Assembly (NCBI GenBank): GCA_903901225.1
Contig: CAIUQE010000029.1
Span: forward strand, 1-35,815
Length of the DNA stretch: 35,815 bases
Reading direction: 5' to 3'
Source of the DNA: Candidatus Omnitrophota bacterium
GTDB taxonomy: Bacteria; Omnitrophota; Gorgyraeia; Zapsychrales; Fredricksoniimonadaceae
The notes below the pieces were generated by a model that was not told the origin of the DNA, searched no databases, and saw only the letters and a list, made by a program, of their open reading frames with translations. This document shows, piece by piece, positions 27,721 through 35,673 of this stretch (position 1 is its first letter; every line of letters begins with the position of its first letter). The position numbers were made by a program, and so were the translations under genes.

Positions 27721-29089
27721 GCGGCTCCCTGTGCCCTAACCCGACAAGATTGTGGGACGAGAGAACGCGGCCCACCATCTCCGCGCCCAGCGCCTCTTCC
27801 AGAAAAGCCCGCAAATTCTCCTTGCCGGTCGCCTCGAATTCTTTTAACAGCGCGTTACAACGGTCATACCCCACCTTCGCCACGAACGCCGTGATGATGG
27901 TGCGGCTCTTGTCCACGTAATAACGGCAGCGCGCCTCGTCAGCCCTGATCCCTTCGATATGCCGGGCCAGCACCGCGTTGATCCTGTTAAGCAGCAGCAA
28001 TGACCCCAACAGCGCGTCGGCCAACAGCGGCATGAACTCGACGATCTGCCCCGTGGCGCGCGACGCCGCCTCCGTCACCAGCGCGTCATTGGCGATCACC
28101 TTCATCGCGGCCTGCGACGCGGCTTCGAGGATGACCGGGTTGACCTTGCCCGGCATGATCGACGACCCCGCCTGCACCGACGGGAGCTTGATCTCGCCGA
28201 GCATGTTCATCAGCCGCAATTCATTGGACATCTTCAGGATATTGACCATGTGGGCCTTCAGGATCCCCGACACCTCGACGAACGTGTCGGCGTTCGCGGT
28301 CTCGCCCACAAGATTTTCCGCACGGGACAGGCCCAGGCCCGTTGCCTCGCGCAATTTCTCGATGACCAGGAAAATATAATCGCGCGGCGCGCCGATGCCG
28401 GTGCCCACCGCGGTCCCGCCGATATTGACGACCCTCAGGCGCTCCTCGCACTTGAACGTGCGCCAGCGGTCGCGCGCCACGGCCTCAGCCCAGCCCGAAA
28501 ATTCCGAACCCAGCGTGATGGGCACGGCGTCCTGCATTTCCGTCCGGCCAAGCTTGATGATGTCGGCAAATTCCTTTTCCTTGCGCTGCAATGCGCCCTG
28601 CAGGAGGGCGATGGCATCGCTCAGGCGCTTGAGCTCCAGGATCGCGGCGACCTTCACGGCCGTCGGGTACACATCATTGGTCGACTGGTGAAGGTTCACG
28701 TCCTGAAGCGGATGGAGACCGGCGTAATCGCCCTTGTCACGGCCCAGGATCTCCAGGCCGCGATTGGCGATGACCTCATTGACGTTCATATGTGTCGACG
28801 TCCCGGCCCCTCCCTGGAGCGCGTCAAGGGGGAACTGGTCGGTCAGCTGGCCCGCCATGATCTCGTCGCAGGCGGTAATGATCGCGGCGGCTTTTTCAGC
28901 CGAAAGATAACCGAGGTCACGGTTCGCGCCGGCCGCGGCGCGCTTGACCATGGCCATGGCCCTGATAAGTTCGAAAGGCACGCGGCCGCTGGCGAACGGA
29001 AAATTCTCCAAAGCCCGCTGGGTATGTATCCCCCAGTAGACCGTGGCCGGAACCTCTTTCTCTCCCAGCATGTCATGTTCAACGCGCAT
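27713..29089 (-). CDS. aspA: Aspartate ammonia-lyase
   Basis: 458 aa, fumarase/aspartase superfamily. The signature GSSIMPGKVNP is present, with TSTHMNVNEVIANRG, QSTNDVYPTAVKV and GRTEMQDAVPITLG at the expected spacing. The aspartase-type reaction, aspartate to fumarate plus ammonium, is favoured over fumarase because this subgroup recurs inside hydEFG clusters of anaerobes. Reconstitution of H-cluster assembly needs ammonium for the dithiomethylamine bridge. A local ammonium supply for maturation is therefore an attractive inference. It starts 15 nt after the TM1266-like gene and overlaps hydF. Confidence 0.93.
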   Translation of the reverse strand: MRVEHDMLGEKEVPATVYWGIHTQRALENFPFASGRVPFELIRAMAMVKRAAAGANRDLGYLSAEKAAAIITACDEIMAGQLTDQFPLDALQGGAGTSTHMNVNEVIANRGLEILGRDKGDYAGLHPLQDVNLHQSTNDVYPTAVKVAAILELKRLSDAIALLQGALQRKEKEFADIIKLGRTEMQDAVPITLGSEFSGWAEAVARDRWRTFKCEERLRVVNIGGTAVGTGIGAPRDYIFLVIEKLREATGLGLSRAENLVGETANADTFVEVSGILKAHMVNILKMSNELRLMNMLGEIKLPSVQAGSSIMPGKVNPVILEAASQAAMKVIANDALVTEAASRATGQIVEFMPLLADALLGSLLLLNRINAVLARHIEGIRADEARCRYYVDKSRTIITAFVAKVGYDRCNALLKEFEATGKENLRAFLEEALGAEMVGRVLSSHNLVGLGHREPHG

Positions 29090-29104
29090 ATCCCCGTCCT
29101 CCCC

Positions 29105-29353
29105 TTATGCTTTCGCCATGGCCGAACGTACCGTAACGCCCTCAATAGCGCCGAGCTTGCCCGTCAAAGCCCCGATCTCGTCGGATGTCATATCGACCGT
29201 CAGGGTGATAACACTGCACTTGCGCTCGCGGTACGGCAAGCCGACCCGGGCCACAATGTCCTCGCCGTACGCGGAAAGGATCCTGTTGACCTCCGGCGCC
29301 GCCGTCAGCCGGTCCTCGATGATGATCCCCACAAAGCCTAAACGTTTGGTCAT
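29105..29353 (-). CDS. TM1266-type iron-only hydrogenase system regulator
   Basis: 82 aa, a small ACT-like (NikR C-terminal-like) protein. It begins MTKRLGFVGIIIEDR, with NRILSAYGEDIVARVGLPYRER and ITLTVDMTSDEIGALTGKLG. This family is found in [FeFe]-hydrogenase maturation clusters and is called the hydrogenase system regulator, but its mechanism is not established. It has no DNA-binding domain of its own. It has a strong GGGAGG site and is the first gene after the terminator that separates it from hydA. Confidence 0.88.
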   Translation of the reverse strand: MTKRLGFVGIIIEDRLTAAPEVNRILSAYGEDIVARVGLPYRERKCSVITLTVDMTSDEIGALTGKLGAIEGVTVRSAMAKA

Positions 29354-29373
29354 AATACCTCCCTTTGTCTTAC

Positions 29374-29413
29374 AAAAAAACAGCCCCGGACCTGCAAAAA
29401 CAGGACCGGGGCT
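29374..29413 (-). terminator. Intrinsic terminator between hydA and maturation genes
   Basis: AGCCCCGG-A-CCTG (29382-29394) pairs with CAGG-A-CCGGGGCT (29401-29413) around a 6-nt loop, with one A-A mismatch. On the minus strand seven T (29374-29380) follow at once. It should end the structural-gene transcript. The ribosome-binding site of the next gene begins only about 10 nt later, so read-through or attenuation must feed the maturation genes unless a promoter lies within the terminator region. A second dyad lies at 29440-29463. Confidence 0.85.
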
Positions 29414-29494
29414 TAAAGAACTCCGCCGATCCCTTGCTTCAGGCCCGTTAAGACCGGGCCCTGGCTACAGGTATATGCCGCCGCTGATCAGGGC

Positions 29495-31255
29495 TTATTT
29501 AGTGTACAGCGGACGCGACTTGTACTTCGTGTGCAACAGCTCATGCGACTTGTGCGACAACGGCTTTTCCAGGAAATCCCTGTAAAGCTGCTGGACATAA
29601 AAATTCTCGTGCGAACAGCGGTGCTTGAGGCCCGCATCCTCATCATACAACCCTTTGGCACGCTGGCGGCGAATATCATCATTGACCATGTAGGGCTGGC
29701 CGCCGCCACCCACGCAACCGCCGGGACAGGCCATGACCTCGATGAAATGATAGGGCAATGGCTCGTTCTTCAGGCGCGCGTCGCGGACCTTTTTCATGAT
29801 GGCCCCGACATTCCTCAGACCGTGCGCGACCGCGATCCTGACCTCGGTGCCCTTGATGTTGACCGTGGTCTCCTTGATCCCCTGCAGGCCGCGGACAGCG
29901 TTGAAATTCACGTTCTTCAACTCCTCACCCGTGATCGCGGCATACGCGGTGCGGAGCGCCGCTTCCATAACGCCGCCGGTGGCCCCGAAGATCGTGCCGG
30001 ATCCGGCGTAATCCCCCAGCAGGAGGTCGGAACTCTCGTCGGGAAGCTGGCGGAAATCAATGCCCGCCTGGCGGATCATGCGGATGAGCTCGCGGGTCGT
30101 CAGCGACACGTCAACATCCTGGAAACCCGACGCCGACATGTCGGCCGCGCGGCTGATCTCGAATTTTTTCGCGGTGCAGGGCATGATCGATATGACCTTG
30201 ATCTTGGCCGGGTCAATGTTCTTCTTCTGCGCGTAGTAGGTCTTCGACAAGGCGCCGACCATCTCGTGCGGGCTCTTGGCCGACGAAAAAAGGTCGATCA
30301 TGTCGCCGTAATACTTTTCCAGGTAATCGACCCACGCCGGACAGCAGCTGGTGATGAGCGGCAGGGGGCCCTTTTTATTGACGAAACGCTCGATGAACTC
30401 GTGGCCCTCTTCCATGATGGTCAGGTCGGCCCCGAAATTGGTGTCAAAGACCGCCTTGAACCCCAGGCGCCGCAGCAAAGCGTAAAGTTTCTTGGTCAGG
30501 TTCGTGCCCACCGGGTAACCGAACCCCTCGCCCACGGCCACGCGCACCGCCGGGGCGATCTGGACCACGCAATACTTCTCCGGGTCCTGCAGGAGCGACC
30601 AGACCTTCTGCGTCTCGTCGTTCTCGCAGATGGCGCCGGTCGGGCAATGCGCGGAGCACTGGCCGCAGCGGACGCACGGCGATTCCGCCAGCTTGATGTC
30701 ACCCGCCGGGGCGATGCGGGTCTTGAAGCCTCTGTCAATGAAGGACAGCGCCCAGACATCCTGGCCGTTCTGGCAGACATCGATGCAGCGGTTGCAGTGG
30801 ATGCACTTGCGCGGGTCAAGGATGATCGTGTTCGTGGAATTATCAATGGGCAGGTCGGGCAGCATCTGTTCAAAACGAGCCTCCCTCAGCCCGAACTCGG
30901 CGCAGATCTTCTGCAGTTCGCAATTGTTGTTGCGCCCGCACACGAGGCAATCCGTGGGATGGTTCGACATGATCAGTTCCAGGACCGTCCGGCGCGTCTG
31001 CACGATCTCGGGGTCATGGGTGATGATGTCCATGCCCGCTTCCAGGGGCGTGCAGCAGGCCCGCAGCATCTTGCGGTTGCCCTTGACGCGGACAACGCAA
31101 ATGCCGCAACCGGCCGACGGCACAAGGTCGGGATGCTTGCAAAGGGTCGGTATCTTGACCTGGGCCTTCTGGGCCGCCTCAAGGATCGTGGCGCCGGCTT
31201 CGGCCTCGATCGCGATCCCGTTGATCACGGCTTTGATCTTTATCGTCGTAGGCAT
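29495..31255 (-). CDS. hydA: [FeFe]-hydrogenase catalytic subunit (HydA/HndD)
   Basis: 586 aa. The N-terminal plant-type [2Fe-2S] domain has C39, C50, C53 and C67/68. A His-ligated cluster (H-x3-C-x2-C-x5-C, HPTDCLVCGRNNNC) and two [4Fe-4S] ferredoxin motifs (CIHCNRCIDVC, CVRCGQCSAHC) follow. The H-cluster domain has TSCCPAW (302-308), MPCTAKKFE (358-366) and MACPGGCVGGGGQP (508-521). C305 should ligate the H-cluster and C304 should be the proton-relay cysteine. This is the modular form typical of NAD(P)- and ferredoxin-linked bifurcating enzymes, supported by hndABC upstream. No twin-Arg or signal peptide is present, so it is cytosolic. Confidence 0.97.
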   Translation of the reverse strand: MPTTIKIKAVINGIAIEAEAGATILEAAQKAQVKIPTLCKHPDLVPSAGCGICVVRVKGNRKMLRACCTPLEAGMDIITHDPEIVQTRRTVLELIMSNHPTDCLVCGRNNNCELQKICAEFGLREARFEQMLPDLPIDNSTNTIILDPRKCIHCNRCIDVCQNGQDVWALSFIDRGFKTRIAPAGDIKLAESPCVRCGQCSAHCPTGAICENDETQKVWSLLQDPEKYCVVQIAPAVRVAVGEGFGYPVGTNLTKKLYALLRRLGFKAVFDTNFGADLTIMEEGHEFIERFVNKKGPLPLITSCCPAWVDYLEKYYGDMIDLFSSAKSPHEMVGALSKTYYAQKKNIDPAKIKVISIMPCTAKKFEISRAADMSASGFQDVDVSLTTRELIRMIRQAGIDFRQLPDESSDLLLGDYAGSGTIFGATGGVMEAALRTAYAAITGEELKNVNFNAVRGLQGIKETTVNIKGTEVRIAVAHGLRNVGAIMKKVRDARLKNEPLPYHFIEVMACPGGCVGGGGQPYMVNDDIRRQRAKGLYDEDAGLKHRCSHENFYVQQLYRDFLEKPLSHKSHELLHTKYKSRPLYTK

Positions 31256-31279
31256 ACAAAGACTCCTTGGAACATTCCG

Positions 31280-33013
31280 TTATTGGCGCAGGACCGCGCC
31301 GAATTTGCACACTTCAAAACAATTCCCGCAGCCGATGCACTTGGCCATGTCGATGGTGTACTTGCTCTGGCGGTCGCCCGAAATGGCATTGACCGGGCAG
31401 TTGCGGGCGCACATGCCGCAACCCGTGCAACGTTCCTTGTTGATGCTGTACTGGACAAGGCTGGCACACTTCCCCGCCGGGCATTTCTTGTTGATGACAT
31501 GCCGTTCGTATTCCATCCCGAAATATTTCATGGTCGAAAGGACAGGATTGGCCGCCGTCTGGCCCAGGCCGCACAGGGACGCCCGCTGCATCGCCTCGGC
31601 GATCTCGCTGAGCTTTTCCAGGTCATCCAGCTCGCCCTTGCCCTGCGTGATCCTTTTGAGGATCTCGAGCATCTGCACGCCGCCGATACGGCAGGGGGCG
31701 CATTTGCCGCACGATTCATCGACGCAAAAACCAAGATAAAATTTGGAAATATCCACCATGCAGTCGTTCTCGTCCATGACGATCATGCCGCCCGAACCCA
31801 TGATCGACCCCAGCTTCTGGAGGCTTTCATAGCCCACCGGCGTGTCAAAGAACTCCTGGGGGATCATGCCGCCGGAAGGGCCGCCCGTCTGGATCGCCTT
31901 GATCGCGCGGTTGTCCAGGACACCGCCGCCGATATCGAACACGATCTCGCGCAGGGTCGTGCCCATCGGGACCTCCACAAGGCCGGAATTCTTGACCTTG
32001 CCCGTCAGCGCGAACACCTTGGTCCCCGTGGACCCCTCGATGCCGATCTTGCCGAAAACTTCACCGCCCTTGGAAAGGATATAGCTGACGTTCGCCAGCG
32101 TTTCAACGTTATTGATGACCGTGGGCTTGTTCCAAAGCCCCTTGACCGACGGGAACGGCGGGCGGGGGCGCGGATAACCGCGCAGGCCCTCGACCGAAGC
32201 GATGAGCGCGGTCTCTTCCCCGCACACGAAAGCCCCGGCGCCAAGCCGGATCTCGACGTCAAAATCAAAGCCGGAACCGAAAATATTCTTGCCGAGAAGG
32301 CCCTTGGCGTAACACACGTCGATGGCCTTCTGGATGCGCGCCACGGCCAGCGGGTATTCGGCGCGGATATAAAAGATGCCGTTCTTCGCCCCGACCGCGA
32401 AACCGCCGATCACCATGCCTTCGATGACGGAATGGGGGTCCCCTTCGAGCACCGAACGGTCCATGTACGCGCCCGGGTCGCCCTCGTCGCCGTTGCAGAT
32501 GATGAATTTCTGTTCGCCCTGGACCGCGCGGGTCAGGTTCCATTTGAGCCACGTCGGAAAACCGGCGCCGCCGCGGCCGCGCAGGCCCGCCTTCTTCATC
32601 TCCTCGATCACCTTCTCCGGGCCCATGGCCAGGGCCTTCGCCAGCCCCTGGTAACCGTCATGCGCGATGTAATCGTCGATGCTCTCGGGATCCACGATGC
32701 CGCAGTTGCGAAGGACGATGCGCATCTGCCGGCTGGGGCGCTCGAACGCCAGCGCCGCGATCTTCTCGCCGTTGACGACCGTTTTGGCCACAATGTCGGC
32801 GATGTGCGCCCCCTGGACATTGATGTAAATGAACCCTTCGGGCAGCACCTTGACGACCATGCCCTTGTTGTGCACGCCGATATCCGACACCAGGACCACC
32901 TGTGCCTTGTCCGCAAGGCCGTTGTCGCGCAAATGGCTGTTGAAGGACACGTAAAGGTCACGCAATTCCTTCTTCAACGTGCCGCTGGTATCTTGCATGA
33001 GGATCTGTTTCAT
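31280..33013 (-). CDS. hndC: NuoF-like diaphorase subunit of bifurcating hydrogenase (HndC/HydB)
   Basis: 577 aa. The FMN/NAD-binding core has GLRGRGGAGFPTWLKW and CNGDEGDPGAYMDRSVLEGDP. Next is the [4Fe-4S] site ESCGKCAPCRIG, then a C-terminal two-cluster ferredoxin domain (CTGCGMCARNCP, CIGCGNCFEVC). In HydB relatives an N-terminal thioredoxin-like domain carries a [2Fe-2S] cluster. Here that region is retained (VLPEGFIYINVQGAHIADIV) but has no cysteine before C104. The missing cluster may be covered by the separate HndB protein. It starts 49 nt after hndB with AAAGGAAAG upstream. Confidence 0.95.
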   Translation of the reverse strand: MKQILMQDTSGTLKKELRDLYVSFNSHLRDNGLADKAQVVLVSDIGVHNKGMVVKVLPEGFIYINVQGAHIADIVAKTVVNGEKIAALAFERPSRQMRIVLRNCGIVDPESIDDYIAHDGYQGLAKALAMGPEKVIEEMKKAGLRGRGGAGFPTWLKWNLTRAVQGEQKFIICNGDEGDPGAYMDRSVLEGDPHSVIEGMVIGGFAVGAKNGIFYIRAEYPLAVARIQKAIDVCYAKGLLGKNIFGSGFDFDVEIRLGAGAFVCGEETALIASVEGLRGYPRPRPPFPSVKGLWNKPTVINNVETLANVSYILSKGGEVFGKIGIEGSTGTKVFALTGKVKNSGLVEVPMGTTLREIVFDIGGGVLDNRAIKAIQTGGPSGGMIPQEFFDTPVGYESLQKLGSIMGSGGMIVMDENDCMVDISKFYLGFCVDESCGKCAPCRIGGVQMLEILKRITQGKGELDDLEKLSEIAEAMQRASLCGLGQTAANPVLSTMKYFGMEYERHVINKKCPAGKCASLVQYSINKERCTGCGMCARNCPVNAISGDRQSKYTIDMAKCIGCGNCFEVCKFGAVLRQ

Positions 33014-33062
33014 AGGCTTTCCTTTATTTCAGGGGCGGACCTGGCGGATGCGCGGTCCGGCA

Positions 33063-33404
33063 TTAAATTTCGTAAATGTGGTTCTCGACAAGTTTCTTCT
33101 GGCAGACGTGTTCATCCATGATGCGATGGGCCACTTCCTTGTTGACCTTGCCGTAGAACACCCGCGGCACGCCCTCGATATTGACCTCGACCAGCGGTTC
33201 GGCCGAGCAAAGCCCCACACAGCCGCATTTCTTCACGAGCAGGTCCATGTTGCGGGCCTTCACCTCTTCGCTGAGGACATCGAAGACCTCTTTCGCGCCC
33301 GCCGCCACGCCGCAGGTGCTGTAGCCGACGCGGATCCAGTTCTTCGGCTCCTTCGCCTGTGTTTCCGCCTTCAAATTATTCAAGTCATCCCTGGTCATGG
33401 CCAT
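33063..33404 (-). CDS. hndB: Thioredoxin-like [2Fe-2S] ferredoxin subunit (HndB)
   Basis: 113 aa. The thioredoxin-like ferredoxin fold carries cysteines C31 (STCGVAAGAKEV), C60, C62 and C66 (KKCGCVGLCSAEP), then PLVEVNIEGVPRVFYGKV. It corresponds to HndB of tetrameric HndABCD hydrogenases. It is expected to relay electrons between the diaphorase and hydrogenase parts of the complex. It starts 17 nt after hndA with GGAG upstream. Confidence 0.93.
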   Translation of the reverse strand: MAMTRDDLNNLKAETQAKEPKNWIRVGYSTCGVAAGAKEVFDVLSEEVKARNMDLLVKKCGCVGLCSAEPLVEVNIEGVPRVFYGKVNKEVAHRIMDEHVCQKKLVENHIYEI

Positions 33405-33421
33405 AACGGCATTCTCCTGGA

Positions 33422-33895
33422 TTAAATGGTCTTGGAATGTTCACCGATGATGCCCATCACGTCGCTTTTCTTGACGGCGCTGTAAACCTTCTGGTCGACC
33501 GTGATGACCGGGGCCAGGCCGCAGCAGCCCAGGCAACGGACGATCTGCAAATGGAACAACCCGTCCTTGGTCGTCTGCCCCTCGTCGACGTGGAGGATGT
33601 TGCGGACCTCCTCGATCAAAGCGGGCGCCCCTTTAAGGTAACAGGCGGTGCCCAGGCACACCGAAATGTTGAACTTCCCCGGCGCCTGCAATTTGAAGTA
33701 ATTATAGAACGTCAGCACCTCATAGATCCGCGCCAGGGGCATGCCGCTCTGGTGGGACACTTCGAGCGCCGCCGCGCGCGGGACGTAGCCGTAACGGTCC
33801 TGGATGTCGTGCAGGACCATGATGAGATTGCCTTCCTTGCCCTTCCAGCGGTCGACGACAGCCTTGACGTCATCCTGCAGGTTCTCAACAACCAT
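33422..33895 (-). CDS. hndA: NuoE-like [2Fe-2S] subunit (HndA/HydC)
   Basis: 157 aa. It has an N-terminal helical bundle (IMVLHDIQDRYGYVPRAAALEV) and a thioredoxin-like [2Fe-2S] domain. The four ligands are in CLGTACYLKG and CLGCCGLAPVITV, the NuoE pattern. First gene of the hydrogenase operon, with AAGGAG before the ATG and a strong promoter about 35 nt upstream. Part of the HndABCD/HydABC-type complex that couples NAD(P)H and ferredoxin to H2. Confidence 0.95.
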   Translation of the reverse strand: MVVENLQDDVKAVVDRWKGKEGNLIMVLHDIQDRYGYVPRAAALEVSHQSGMPLARIYEVLTFYNYFKLQAPGKFNISVCLGTACYLKGAPALIEEVRNILHVDEGQTTKDGLFHLQIVRCLGCCGLAPVITVDQKVYSAVKKSDVMGIIGEHSKTI

Positions 33896-33928
33896 AAAGT
33901 GCTCCTTGTTAGATTGGAATATCCATCG

Positions 33929-33957
33929 ATTATAGAGAGGGCATGAATTTCCCGCAA
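33929..33957 (-). promoter_or_regulatory. Promoter of the hydrogenase operon
   Basis: On the minus strand, TTGCGG (33952-33957), a 17-nt spacer and a perfect TATAAT (33929-33934) lie just before hndA. The predicted leader is about 25-30 nt and contains AAGGAG. Confidence 0.7.
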
Positions 33958-33982
33958 GAGAATAATCGTAATCGTGATAATT

Positions 33983-34014
33983 TTCTCGAAATCAAAATCG
34001 AGAAGTTTTCTCGA
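33983..34014. promoter_or_regulatory. Inverted-repeat operator candidate upstream of hndA
   Basis: TTCTCGA (33983-33989), an 8-nt spacer and TCGAGAA (33998-34004) form a perfect dyad. A third half-site TTCTCGA follows at 34008-34014. The cluster ends about 26 nt upstream of the -35 box, a usual activator position. The regulator is unknown. Confidence 0.5.
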
Positions 34015-34058
34015 TAAACCCGGATTTTTCATTAGAAAAATCCGCCCCGATATTATTT
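34014..34058. repeat. Palindromic repeat element, copy 2
   Basis: ATAAAC precedes CGGATTTTTC-ATTA-GAAAAATCCG (34021-34044). It has the same flank, stem length and loop as the element at 2221-2264, with one internal base pair changed from G-C to T-A on both arms. It lies in the roughly 290-nt non-coding gap between the chemoreceptor fragment and hndA. The rest of that gap (34059-34186) has no gene; it holds the shared motif at 34106-34125 and a GTGTCCCCATTAC motif at 34172-34184. Confidence 0.7.
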
Positions 34059-34186
34059 GGTATTTTAGGAAGGAAGCCTTCAGGTGTCGATTGAACCCGG
34101 GTACAATGCGAAAAGCGGGGCAAGTTGTCGTTAATATCAAACCAGAATCAGAGAATGTAGGTATTTCGTTCGTGTCCCCATTACTT

Positions 34187-35673
34187 TCAAGCCCTGGCAT
34201 CCTTCTTCTCTAACTTGAATCCATCGATGGCCGTCTTTAATTTCCTTGCCAATTCACTCAAACTCGTCGCGGAAGCCGCCGCCTGTTTGGTCGACGCCGC
34301 GAACTGCCGCGTCACCGTGTTGATCTCCTGCATCGCCTGCACCGTCTGCTCGGAGGCCGACCTCTGCTGTTGGGTCGCGATCGATATTTCCTTCGCCGAT
34401 CCGGCCGTTTCCCGGATCATCTCCACCCCGCGCGCCACCCACTTGAGGGAATCCTCGATGCCCATGATCGTCGCGTTGGTTTCCGTCTGAATTTCGGTAA
34501 TAAGCAGCCGGATCTCTTCCGTTGACTCCGAAGACCGCTCGGCCAGCTTGCGCACTTCCTGCGCCACTACCGCGAATCCGCGCCCCGCTTCTCCCGCCCG
34601 CGCCGCCTCGATCGCCGCGTTCAACGCCAAAAGGTTCGTCTGCTCCGCGATATCGTCGATCAGCTTTGTGATGTTCCCGATAGACTGCGACTTCTCCCCC
34701 AGCGCCAGGATCTTCTTGGCGGTCGCGTCCACCCGGAGATTGATCTCCTGCATTCCCGCGGCCGTGCGCTCCGCGGTTTTGGACACATTCTCGGCATTCT
34801 GCGCGATCTGGAACGCGGTTACGGACAATTCCTTAACGGTCGTCGACGCTTCGTTGATGGCGGAGGCCTGCTCCGTAGCGCCCACGGACTGTTCCTGCGC
34901 GGCGGACTGGATCTGGGAGGCCGATGAGGTCATCTCCAGGCAAGCGTCCTGAATTTTCCCGACGATCCCTGACAATTTTTCTGAAACATTATCCATAACC
35001 CGGGCCACAACGCCGATCTCGTCATTACGGTCCAATCGCAAACGTTGCGTCAGGTCACCGTCGGACATCCCCAACAAAACATCCCGGATCCGCGCCACAA
35101 TTCCCGTGATCGACAATGATTGCGCCAATACCCAGAACACAACCACGATCAGGACGATAACCACGATCCCTATCGCCGTTAAAAACTTGGTTCTTTGGTG
35201 AATGGTCACCGCCGCGAACTTCTGATCACTGTCAATACGATCGTTGGCCATCTGTACGACCTGGTCGATCGCCGCGCGCTGGGCCTTGTATTGCGCGTAC
35301 AGCAAACCATACGCCAACTTTGCCGCTGTCTCCTTATCCCCTTTTTGGATCGCCGGAATAAATTGCTCGTTCAAAATACGATAAAACGCCATGGCCGCTT
35401 TATAGGAATCTTCGACTAAAACCGACCTCATTTTCCCGTCGTCCAGGCTTTTAACCCAGTAAGCATGGCGCGTCACATAATCATTCTGCAATGCTCCAAG
35501 TTTATCGATCATCTCCCCGGCAGTTTTTTGATCTGTTTCTCCCAAAACCTGCAACGTCACCATGTACGATTCCAGGATATATTCCGGAGGCGGTAAAATA
35601 TCTCCCACCAACTCGTTGTTCAACGCGATCTTTTTATATAACGGACTGTTGATCTGCAACTCATTGAGTGTTT
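34187..35673 (-). pseudogene. Methyl-accepting chemotaxis protein, 5' end cut off by an IS end
   Basis: About 495 codons remain. The periplasmic helical sensor domain starts mid-domain ([18 protein letters not shown]...[12 protein letters not shown]). A transmembrane segment ([20 protein letters not shown]) follows, then HAMP and the cytoplasmic signalling domain with the conserved tip [38 protein letters not shown]. The first transmembrane helix and native start are absent. Upstream, the frame enters tandem repeats and meets a stop within 40 nt. A GTG at 35701 inside the repeat is only an accidental start. The product would lack correct membrane insertion, so the gene is probably inactive. 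Confidence 0.8.

Noticed and set aside
29531..33121. Plus-strand open frame of about 1196 codons opposite hydA and hndC
   Set aside because: It is antisense to two proteins with intact cofactor motifs, has no recognisable domain, and such long antisense frames are expected from GC-rich codon usage.
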